Part shown: one piece after another, positions 49,609 to 64,000 of the stretch
How the letters are laid out: each line of letters opens with the position of its first letter
Position numbering within the stretch: position 1 is the first letter of the stretch
Assembly (NCBI RefSeq): GCF_021228795.1
Contig: NZ_CP089309.1
Coordinates: forward strand, 1,922,001 to 1,986,000
DNA length: 64,000 nucleotides
From: Thiocapsa bogorovii
Lineage (GTDB): Bacteria; Pseudomonadota; Gammaproteobacteria; Chromatiales; Chromatiaceae
Direction: 5' to 3'
Program-made: the position numbers and the translations under genes
Notes under the pieces: generated by a model
Told to the model about the DNA's origin: nothing
The model's database searches: none
Seen by the model: the letters and a program-made list of their open reading frames with translations, nothing else

Positions 49609-49890
49609 GATGTGACCTCCGTAGGACGAAAGACTAACCGCTGAAACCGGTTAGGCCGAAGCGCGAGAACTGCCGATGACCGGATTCGTTCGGGGGAGCG
49701 ACGAGCGGATCAAGGGCGGTCAACGCGGCGAAAGATGCTCTGGATCTCGATGTAATAGACGCCCCCCTAGCCAGTGAAAGGGCCGGCGCACGCCGGACCG
49801 AGACGACACCCGAGCGCCGCGCCGCAACAGGCAGCGGAGCCACACGCATGGGCGCGCGAACCGCAGTCTCGACACACAACACTCGACTGC

Positions 49891-55211
<5,321 letters not shown>

Positions 55212-55237
<26 letters not shown>

Positions 55238-56816
55238 CGTAGAGCGTCTCCACAGTGATGGTCTGAATGCCCTGTTCCTCCGCGAAACGCTCGGTATTCC
55301 GACGCGCCTTGCCGCGCACGAAGAAAGGGATCTTTTTCAGCTCCTGCTCGGCTTCCGCTGCCCAAGTGATGGTGGAAGCATCGGCCGAAACCGGCATATC
55401 CGCCGGGTCGACCGCTGCTTGCGACTCGGATCCGGGCGACTCGGACCCGGCCGGCCAATTCGTGCTGCCCCCCGAGCCGAGATGAGACGGTGTCGCCGAA
55501 TCGTGAAACTCGAAGTCCTCCCGGAACATGGTGATGAGATGCTCTTCGAGCCCCATCATCAAGGGGTGGACCCAGGTGTCGAAGATCACGTTCGCACCCT
55601 CGAAACCCATCTGCGGCGCATACCGCGCCGGAAAATCCTGCACATGCACGGGCGCCGAGATGACCGCGCAGGGAATACCCAACCGCTTGGCGATGTGGCG
55701 CTCCATTTGGGTGCCCAACATCAGCTCGGGCTGCAGCTCCGCCGCCCGTTTCTCGACCTCGAGGTAGTCGTCCGTGATCAACGGCTCGACGCCGTAGCGC
55801 TTCGCACACTCGCGCACGTCGCGCGCAAACTCGCGGGCATAGGTGCCGATGCCGACGACGGCGAACCCCAACTCTTCGGCACACATCCGGGCGGCCGCGA
55901 CCGCGTGGGTTGCGTCGGCAAAGATGAACACACGCTTGCCGGTGAGGTAGGTCGAGTCGACGGACCGCGAGTACCAAGGCATTCTAGACGAAATCGGCGA
56001 CTTGGCATCAGCCACGTCGATCCCGGCGATGCGACCGACCTCGTCGAGAAAATCGTGCGTTGCACCGATGCCGATCGGCACCGTCTTCACCGTCGGCTGA
56101 CCGAACATGCGCTCCAGCCACAGGCAGGTCTGATCGGCCGTCTCGGGATAGAGACAGACGTTGAAATCCGCCTCCGGGATCCGGAGCAGGTCCTCGGGGG
56201 TCGCGCCCAAGGGCGCGACCACATGGACATCGACACCGACCGAGGCGAGAAGCCGAGTCACCTCTTCGATGTCGTCGCGGCATCGAAAACCCAGCGCCGT
56301 CGGGCCGAGCAGATTGGCGCGCGGACGCCGGTCGGCCGGTCTCGGCTCGGGGTGACGCCCCGCTTCCGGGACCCGCGGTTTGAGCAGACCGCGCACGAGT
56401 TGGTAGAAGGTCTCGTTCGCGCCCCAGCACTCCTTGCGCGCGTAAGCCGGCAGCTCCAGCGACAGCACCGGCACCGGCAGCCCCATTCCGCGGGCCAACG
56501 CACCGGGCTGGTCCTGGATCAGCTCGGCCGTGCAGGCCTCGCCGACCAACAGCACGCGTGGTTTGAAGCGCTCGAAGGCGTCGCCGACACTGGTCTTGAC
56601 CAGTTCAGCGGTATCGCTTCCAAGCTCGCGCGCCTGAAAGGTCGTGTAGGTCACGGGCGGGCGTGTACCGCGCCGCTCGATCATGGTGAAGAGCAGATCG
56701 GCATAGGTGTCGCCCTGAGGCGCGTGCAGAACGAGATGCACACCTTGCATGGAGGCGACGACACGCATCGCGCCGATGTGCGGGGGGCCTTCGTATGACC
56801 AGAGTGTGAGTTGCAT
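55212..56816 (-). CDS. bchB: Dark protochlorophyllide reductase subunit B
   Basis: BchB and BchN form the nitrogenase-like component of DPOR. Starting at the ATG at 56816 ([20 protein letters not shown]) the product is 534 residues; the open frame runs 27 codons further upstream into bchN. Asp36, the unusual oxygen ligand of the NB-cluster shown for Rhodobacter DPOR, is present in [10 protein letters not shown]. The C-terminal light-independent reductase tail ([20 protein letters not shown]) follows a long Ser/Gly/Pro-rich linker. Confidence 0.97.
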
Positions 56817-56820
56817 CGCG

Positions 56821-58628
<1,808 letters not shown>

Positions 58629-58715
58629 CAGTGGGCGAACTAGGGTATGATCCCTCGTCGCGTTCTACATATGACGAATCTAGTCCGCTTTCAGGGATGC
58701 GTCAACCAAACTTTA

Positions 58716-58755
58716 CGTAAACCTGACTTGACAACCCCGCACCAGGCACCACAAT
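58716..58755 (+). promoter_or_regulatory. Possible promoter with a weak PpsR-like box between bchF and ppsR
   Basis: CGT-N12-ACA (58716-58733) is one base off the TGT-N12-ACA palindrome. It overlaps TTGACA (58728-58733), which with a 16-bp spacer and CACAAT (58750-58755) could form a sigma70 promoter reading toward ppsR. No second box at 8-bp spacing was found. The rest of the 58629-59184 gap, including about 430 bp ahead of ppsR, holds no gene that I can support. Confidence 0.35.
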
Positions 58756-59184
58756 AGGGTAGCGAGCCCGACAGTGGTGAACCGGCGTTTCTGCATTGCC
58801 ATCAGCAGCAGCTTCGCCCCGCAGCAGACGCACACAGGCTGCTGTACAAACCCCCGACTCGGACTCCGCACAACGGCGGCGCTCGGCCGATCCGGCATGG
58901 ATCGACAGGGCGGCATGCACCTCGCGCCTCGGCGTGTTTTTCGTTGACGACTGACGTCCCGAGCAGCGCAAGCGGTCTCTTGTGATCATCGATACGAGAC
59001 AGGATCCGGTCGAAGCCGGAAGCCGCGTCGAGCGATGCGCTCGAGACCGCCGGGCGCAATGGCGCATGTGTCGGGTGCCCATGGGCACGCCGCCCTATCA
59101 GGAGCGCTCCGGCGAGCCGACCGCAATCGGCACCGAAAACGGGTTGCGCGGGCGCGCCCAGAGGCATTGGAGGGTCTGGTCGTC

Positions 59185-60609
59185 GTGAGTCCGTTCAGAG
59201 CCCCGAAGGAATCGTTCGGCACCCTCGATGCCGAAACGGCGGCGGCGCTGGTTGAAGGCGCAACCGACATCGCGGTCGTGGTGGACCAGGCGGGCATCGT
59301 CTGCGACATCTCGTTCGGCAGCGAGGATCTCTCGAGCGAGCTCACCAGGGACTGGATCGGACAACCCTGGCTGACCACCGTGCTCCCGGAGAGCCGCGCA
59401 AACCTCGAAGCCTTGCTCAGCGAGGCATCCGGGACCCGCGTCACCCGATGGCGCCAGGTCAACCATCCCTCCGTGCGCGGGACCGATATCCCGATTCAGT
59501 ACAGAGCGTTACGTTTGGGAACGAGTGTCGTGGCACTGGGGCGCAACCTCCAGGGCATGGCAGCCCTGCAACAGCAGCTCGTCGATGCACAACAAGCCCT
59601 TGAGCGCGACTATTGGCGATTCCGGCAGGTCGAGACCCGGTATCGATTACTGTTTCGTATGGTTTCGGAGGCCATCCTGATCATCGATGCGCCGACCCAG
59701 CGGGTTGTCGAGGCGAATCCGGCCGCCGGACAGCTCCTCGGCGAATCGCCCACACGTGTGATCGGCCGTCCCTTCCCGGAAGGATTCGACACCGAGGGCA
59801 CACAGTCGATCAATGGTCTTCTGGCCGGCGTCCGGGCCGCCGGTCGGGCGGACGACGTGCGGGCCAAGCTCGCCGACGGCATGCAGGAGTTCTTGGTCTC
59901 GGCCTCCCTGCTGCGTCAGGAAAACCTCTCTTTTCTCCTCGTGCGGCTGTCGCCGATCGTCGCCGAGAGTGCCACCTTTACCCTCCCGGAGAACCGGGCG
60001 CGCTATCTCCGCGTCCTGGAGAACGCACCGGACTGTGTCGTGATCACGGATGCAGACGGACGCGTCTTGAGCGCCAACAACACCTTCTTGGCCTTGACCG
60101 AGATCGCCGCGGAACAACAGGCGCGGGGCGAATCGCTGGACCGTTGGCTCGGACGTCCGGGCGTCGACCTGAATGTGCTGATGGCGAATCTGCGCCAACA
60201 CGACACGGTCCGCCTCTTCGCGACCACGTTGCGCGGCGAATATGGATCCACGACCGATATCGAGATCTCGGCCGCCGCGGTTCGCAACGGGGAGCGTCCC
60301 TATTTCGGCTTCTTCATCCGAGATGTCGGTCGCCGGCTGCATGCCGAGCAACCGACGAGTCCGGAACAGCCTCGCTGGCTCGATCAGCTTACGGACCGGG
60401 TCGGGCGGGTTCCCCTCAAGGAGTTGGTGCGCGAATCGACCGATACCATCGAGCGCCTGTGTATCGAGGCGGCACTGAAACTGACCGGAGATAACCGCGC
60501 CTCGGCGGCCGAGTTGCTGGGCTTGAGCCGCCAAAGCCTATACGTCAAAATCGACCGTTACGGCATTTCCGACCAAGCAGCCGAGCCATCGGCGCCATCC
60601 GACAAGTGA
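59185..60609 (+). CDS. ppsR: Transcriptional repressor of photosystem genes
   Basis: It is the PpsR/CrtJ repressor of bch, crt and antenna genes. The GTG at 59185 (VSPFRAPKESFGTLDAETAA) gives 474 residues, close to the usual 465; the frame upstream to 59035 is Arg-rich and unlike the family. PAS domains lie at about 20-130, 150-270 and 270-390, with a helical Q-linker (QQQLVDAQQALERDYWRFRQ) after the first. The C-terminal Fis-type HTH is RASAAELLGLSRQSLYVKID. Cys426 (ERLCIEAAL) matches the redox-active Cys of the DNA-binding domain in CrtJ and PpsR. The stop overlaps bchG as GTGA. Targets with 8-bp-spaced boxes lie at 30670 and 38410. Confidence 0.94.
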   Translation: MSPFRAPKESFGTLDAETAAALVEGATDIAVVVDQAGIVCDISFGSEDLSSELTRDWIGQPWLTTVLPESRANLEALLSEASGTRVTRWRQVNHPSVRGTDIPIQYRALRLGTSVVALGRNLQGMAALQQQLVDAQQALERDYWRFRQVETRYRLLFRMVSEAILIIDAPTQRVVEANPAAGQLLGESPTRVIGRPFPEGFDTEGTQSINGLLAGVRAAGRADDVRAKLADGMQEFLVSASLLRQENLSFLLVRLSPIVAESATFTLPENRARYLRVLENAPDCVVITDADGRVLSANNTFLALTEIAAEQQARGESLDRWLGRPGVDLNVLMANLRQHDTVRLFATTLRGEYGSTTDIEISAAAVRNGERPYFGFFIRDVGRRLHAEQPTSPEQPRWLDQLTDRVGRVPLKELVRESTDTIERLCIEAALKLTGDNRASAAELLGLSRQSLYVKIDRYGISDQAAEPSAPSDK

Positions 60610-61523
60610 GCGGCATGAATCGAAGCGCGTTACCCGCGGCAACGTCCGCCTATCCGTCCATGCCCGCGATCCTGGAAGTGTCGCACCCCATTACCTGGTT
60701 CCCGCCGATGTGGGCCTTCGCGTGCGGGGTCGTCTCCTCCGGCGCGCCCGTCCTGCAGCAGTGGTGGCTCCTGCTCGCCGGCGTGCTGTTGGCCGGCCCC
60801 CTGATGTGCGGAACCAGTCAGGTCGTCAACGACTGGTACGATCGTCATGTCGATGCCATCAACGAGCCGGACCGCCCGATCCCCTCGGGCCGAATCCCGG
60901 GGCGCTGGGGTCTCTATCTCGCACTGATCTGGACTACGGTCTCGCTGCTGCTCGCTTGGATGCTGGGACCCTGGGTCTTCGGGGCATCGCTGATCGGCAT
61001 GGCCCTGGCCTGGGCCTACAGCGCGCCGCCTTTCCGGCTCAAGGGTAACGGCTGGTGGGGCAACCTCGCTGTCGGATTCTCCTACGAGGGATTGGCGTGG
61101 GTGACCGGCGCCGCCGTCATGCTCGGCGGCGCCATGCCGGACTGGCGGATCCTCGCACTCGCCGTGCTCTACAGCATCGGCGCACACGGCATCATGACGC
61201 TCAACGATTTCAAGGCGATCGAGGGCGACAAGCAGATGAACGTGCGCTCGCTACCCGTTCAACTTGGTGTCGACGGGGCCGCGCGCCTGGCCAGTCTCGT
61301 GATGGCCGTTCCTCAGGTGATCGTGATCGCGCTCTTGTTCGCCTGGGACAAGCCGGCCCACGGGATCGCCGTCGGCGTGGTCCTGATGATTCAACTGCTG
61401 CTGATGGTTCGCTTCCTGCAAAGTCCGCGCGAGCGGGCGACCTGGTTCAGCGGCCTCGGCGTCAGCGTCTACGTCACCGGGATGATGATCAGCGCATTTG
61501 CTCTGCGCGGGCTGCTCGTGTGA
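60606..61523 (+). CDS. bchG: Bacteriochlorophyll synthase
   Basis: It attaches the geranylgeranyl or phytyl tail to bacteriochlorophyllide a. The product has 305 residues and belongs to the UbiA superfamily with multiple membrane helices. The prenyl-diphosphate motif is NDWYDRHVDAINEPDRPIPS, and the second Asp-rich region is LNDFKAIEGDKQMNVRSLPV. The start may be the GTG at 60606, overlapping ppsR, or the ATG at 60615 (MNRSALPAATSAYPSMPAIL). Co-transcription with ppsR is likely. Confidence 0.95.
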   Translation: MSGMNRSALPAATSAYPSMPAILEVSHPITWFPPMWAFACGVVSSGAPVLQQWWLLLAGVLLAGPLMCGTSQVVNDWYDRHVDAINEPDRPIPSGRIPGRWGLYLALIWTTVSLLLAWMLGPWVFGASLIGMALAWAYSAPPFRLKGNGWWGNLAVGFSYEGLAWVTGAAVMLGGAMPDWRILALAVLYSIGAHGIMTLNDFKAIEGDKQMNVRSLPVQLGVDGAARLASLVMAVPQVIVIALLFAWDKPAHGIAVGVVLMIQLLLMVRFLQSPRERATWFSGLGVSVYVTGMMISAFALRGLLV

Positions 61524-61632
61524 TCCGAACCCGACCCTGCAATCTCCGTTGAGACGCTCGATCGTGCCGGGGCGGCACGGACAGCGGTCTTCCCAATACC
61601 TCGCTTTTTCCCAACATCAGGGCCAGCAATCG

Positions 61633-62838
61633 ATGACAAATCTTGAAACATTCGACGTTGTAATCGTCGGCGGCGGGCCCGCCGGTGCAACCGCTGCAAC
61701 CGATTTGGCCCGGCGCGGCCGGCGCGTCCTTCTGCTCGATCGCGGCGGGCGCATCAAGCCCTGCGGCGGCGCCATTCCGCCGCAAGCGATGCGTGAGTTC
61801 GAGATTCCCGAATCCATGCTGGCGAACCAGGTCAACTCAGCGCGAATGGTCTCCCCGTCCGATCAGCGTGTGGACATGCCCATCAACGGCGGCTACGTCG
61901 GCATGGTGGATCGCGAGCATTTCGACGAGTGGCTTCGGGAACGCGCCGCGCAAGCCGGGGCCGAGAGACGGACCGGAACCTTCGAGGCGGTCGAGCGCGA
62001 CACCGACGGTACGGCACTCATCCGCTATCGACCGGGCGCCGGGCGCAGCGGCAACGAGTCCGAGCGGGTCCGCGCGCGCGCCGTGATCGGCGCCGACGGG
62101 GCACACTCGTCCGTCGGCAAGCAGTGTGTGCCGGGCGCAGACATGATCAAATATGTCGCCGCGTATCATGAGATCGTGCGGACCCCGGCCAACGGCGGTC
62201 CGGCCGATTTCGACGGCACGCGCTGCGATGTCTACTACCAAGGCGACATCTCGCCGGACTTCTACGGCTGGGTCTTCCCGCACGGGGACACGACCAGCGT
62301 CGGTGTGGGCACTGCGGTCGAAGGCTTCTCTCTGAAAAGCGCGACCACCGAGCTGCGGCGGCGCGCCGGATTGGAGCACGCCGAGACCCTACGCCGGGAG
62401 GGCGCGCCCATCCCGCTGAAACCGCTCAAGCGCTGGGACAACGGACGCGATCTGGTCCTGGCCGGCGATGCCGCCGGTGTCGTGGCTCCCGCCTCTGGCG
62501 AGGGCATCTATTACGCGCTGGTCGGCGGACGGCTGGCCGGGGACGCGGTCGACACCTTTCTCGCCACCGGCGATGCGCGTGCGCTCAAGACGGCACGGGC
62601 GCGCTTCATGAAGGCACACGGCAAGGTCTTCTGGGTGCTCGGGATGATGCAGTACTTCTGGTACTCCAGCGATAAGCGTCGCGAGCGCTTCGTGAGCATG
62701 TGCAAAGACCCGGACGTGCAATCTCTGACCTGGGATGCCTACATGAACAAGCGTCTGGTCCGCGCCAAGCCGGCGGCCCATCTGCGGGTCTTCTTCAAGG
62801 ATATGGCGCACCTCTTGGGCTTCGTCTCGGCACGCTGA
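61633..62838 (+). CDS. bchP: Geranylgeranyl diphosphate/BChl reductase
   Basis: This FAD- and NADPH-dependent enzyme reduces the geranylgeranyl tail to phytyl. The ATG at 61633 (MTNLETFDVVIVGGGPAGAT) gives 401 residues. It has an N-terminal GGGPAGATAA dinucleotide motif, LLDRGGRIKPCGGAIPPQAM and the FAD motif LAGDAAGVVAPASGEGIYYA. The C-terminus (MMQYFWYSSDKRRERFVSMC) is BchP-like. It starts 109 bp after bchG; in between is a small inverted repeat, CGTGCC/GGCACG at 61563-61579. Confidence 0.95.
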   Translation: MTNLETFDVVIVGGGPAGATAATDLARRGRRVLLLDRGGRIKPCGGAIPPQAMREFEIPESMLANQVNSARMVSPSDQRVDMPINGGYVGMVDREHFDEWLRERAAQAGAERRTGTFEAVERDTDGTALIRYRPGAGRSGNESERVRARAVIGADGAHSSVGKQCVPGADMIKYVAAYHEIVRTPANGGPADFDGTRCDVYYQGDISPDFYGWVFPHGDTTSVGVGTAVEGFSLKSATTELRRRAGLEHAETLRREGAPIPLKPLKRWDNGRDLVLAGDAAGVVAPASGEGIYYALVGGRLAGDAVDTFLATGDARALKTARARFMKAHGKVFWVLGMMQYFWYSSDKRRERFVSMCKDPDVQSLTWDAYMNKRLVRAKPAAHLRVFFKDMAHLLGFVSAR

Positions 62839-62857
62839 TGCGAGCACCTTGGACATC

Positions 62858-63124
62858 ATGGCCGAGCTCTTCGCAAGCGGGCGCTTGATCGATCTGATCC
62901 TCGGCCTGGTGCTGGTGGAGGCGATCGCGTTGGGTGTCCTTCACCGTCTGACGGGCAAAGGTGTCGCACCGCGCGATCTGGTCGGACTGCTCCTCGCGGG
63001 CGCCTTTCTCTTGGTCGCGGTCCGTCTGGCCTTGACCGGCGCCGAGTGGTTCTGGATCGGACTCTCGCTGGGCTTGGCTCTGGTCGCTCATCTCGCCGAT
63101 TTGGCCCTGCGCTGGCGAACCTGA
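62858..63124 (+). CDS. Small membrane protein next to bchP, unknown function
   Basis: From the ATG at 62858 (MAELFASGRLIDLILGLVLV) the product is 88 residues; a TTG three codons upstream is also possible. It has three hydrophobic segments (LIDLILGLVLVEAIALGVLH; LVGLLLAGAFLLVAVRLALT; WFWIGLSLGLALVAHLADLA), with a basic loop between the first two. No conserved functional motif is visible and I cannot name the family. It lies 19 bp after bchP on the same strand and faces the bacteriophytochrome gene, so it is probably co-expressed with ppsR-bchG-bchP. Confidence 0.65.
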   Translation: MAELFASGRLIDLILGLVLVEAIALGVLHRLTGKGVAPRDLVGLLLAGAFLLVAVRLALTGAEWFWIGLSLGLALVAHLADLALRWRT

Positions 63125-63134
63125 CCCAGCCGCG

Positions 63135-64000
63135 TCAGTTGCCGATAGGCGGATCGTCCTTTGTGTTCTGCGCCGAGTACCAGGCGAGGTGCTCGAGGAG
63201 CTGCGTGGTCCGGTGCACCGAGGACTGAACTGCATCGACCAAGGCGGGCACGCGACCTAAATCGACGCCGTCGGTCACCTCGAGCGCGGCAAGCTGCGCA
63301 TTCCCGACAATCGCCGAAAGCAGCTCGCGGTACATGGGATTGGCACTCCACTGCAACTGCTGGCGCATCAGTTTTTGCTGTTCCAGCAGACCCGCCTGAA
63401 CCCGATGCCGGGCATCCTCGGCGCTCTTGCGCTCGCTCAGATCGGTGAGCAAGATCACGAATCCCAAGACACTTCCCGGCGATGAAAAGACCGGATCGGC
63501 GCGCACCAGAAAGGGACGAAGGCCGATATCCCTGGTGTTCAACTCCACCTCGCCGCGCCAAGCCCGACGATGGTTCACCAATTCGTTGAGGCGGCGGCGA
63601 GCCTCCGCCGGCTCGGAGAACAGGGCGAGCAGATCATCAAGACACTGCGGCGGCGGTTGGTCCGGATGCAGGAGTCGCTCGAAGGACTGCGTGGTCAGTA
63701 AAAAGACGCCATCTGCATCGGCGATCAGGATGGGCTGCTCCGAAACACGAACCTGAGAGCGAACCTGAGCGAGCTGCGCTTGGGCGATCAGCACACGGAC
63801 CGAGCGAAACTGCTGGATGACATCCGCCACGGATTCGCCGATCAGCCTGGCGGTCGCTAGATTTGCGGAGGTCCAGGGGTCGGACGTGCCCTCCACCACT
63901 TGGTGCCATTGCGCGAAGGAGCGCCGCGGCGAAAGCTGCGCGGGATCGTTTCCGCTGAAGACAGGCTTAAAGGGATTGCCACCCCAAGTAACGGTCCTAA
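63135..64000 (-). CDS. Bacteriophytochrome, C-terminal part (partial, runs off right edge)
   Basis: The frame is open from base 64000 to a stop at 63135, about 288 residues. The first visible part (RTVTWGGNPFKPVFSGND, then LSPRRSFAQWHQVVEGTSDP) is the end of a phytochrome PHY domain, with TWGGNP and PRxSF of the tongue region. A PAS domain follows (SEQPILIADADGVFLLTTQS to VILLTDLSERKSAED). Then comes a two-helix segment (LLSAIVGNAQLAALEVTDGV, then VHRTTQLLEHLAWY) with no H-box and no ATPase domain. This PHY-PAS-helical output matches BphP1-type photoreceptors of Rhodopseudomonas and Bradyrhizobium, which bind and antagonise PpsR. The chromophore-binding GAF domain is outside the window. Confidence 0.8.
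   Translation of the reverse strand, partial: RTVTWGGNPFKPVFSGNDPAQLSPRRSFAQWHQVVEGTSDPWTSANLATARLIGESVADVIQQFRSVRVLIAQAQLAQVRSQVRVSEQPILIADADGVFLLTTQSFERLLHPDQPPPQCLDDLLALFSEPAEARRRLNELVNHRRAWRGEVELNTRDIGLRPFLVRADPVFSSPGSVLGFVILLTDLSERKSAEDARHRVQAGLLEQQKLMRQQLQWSANPMYRELLSAIVGNAQLAALEVTDGVDLGRVPALVDAVQSSVHRTTQLLEHLAWYSAQNTKDDPPIGN

Overview
This is a GC-rich, gene-dense chromosomal window from a phototrophic gammaproteobacterium, almost certainly a purple sulfur bacterium (Chromatiaceae). The evidence is a purple-bacterial reaction centre with a tetrahaem cytochrome (pufLMC), several LH1-type alpha/beta genes around it, a nearly continuous bacteriochlorophyll a and carotenoid cluster, and housekeeping genes of clear gammaproteobacterial type (xthA, murU, guaBA). 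The genus cannot be fixed from sequence alone.

Bases 1-21,300 are mainly housekeeping and accessory genes: the N-terminus of a membrane sensor (cut by the left edge), xseA, guaB and guaA separated by a very long hairpin, tadA, tRNA-Ser(CGA), a secreted thaumatin-like protein, a SHOCT lipoprotein, a graveyard of gene and transposase fragments (about 9.19-10.4 kb), an HExxH-like protein, an exported Hsp20-fold protein, mtaB, murI, xthA, murU, a GCS2-type ligase, an M14-type deacylase and lipA.

Bases 21,700-28,600 (minus strand) hold the puf operon, read from high to low coordinate: pufB1-A1-L-M-C, the last few codons of a lost pufB, pufA2, pufB2, pufA3. It continues closely into yjbQ, a RuBisCO-like protein gene and idi. 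An intact 1,734-bp IS1380-family element with a 4-bp target duplication (TTAG) separates puf from its apparent promoter and a pair of PpsR/CrtJ boxes at about 30.7 kb.

Bases 31,000-38,400 (minus) carry crtE, crtF, bchC, bchX, bchY and bchZ. A divergent control region at 38,410-38,453, with two TGT-N12-ACA palindromes exactly 8 bp apart, separates crtE from crtD-crtC (plus). Bases 41,000-46,100 (minus) hold bchE-hemN-bchJ and a MenE-like acyl-CoA ligase. Bases 46,500-58,600 (minus) hold bchF-N-B-H-L-M, then puhA-puhB-puhC-puhE. Bases 59,200-63,100 (plus) hold ppsR-bchG-bchP and a small membrane protein, and a bacteriophytochrome gene faces them from the right edge.

Together the genes take protoporphyrin and GGPP to bacteriochlorophyll a and methoxylated carotenoids, build the LH1-reaction-centre core complex, and encode the repressor (PpsR) and probably a light sensor for it. 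crtI, crtB, bchI, bchD, acsF and lhaA are not in the window. A family of intergenic palindromic repeats with TAAACCGCG-type ends occurs four times, mostly at the 3' ends of genes.
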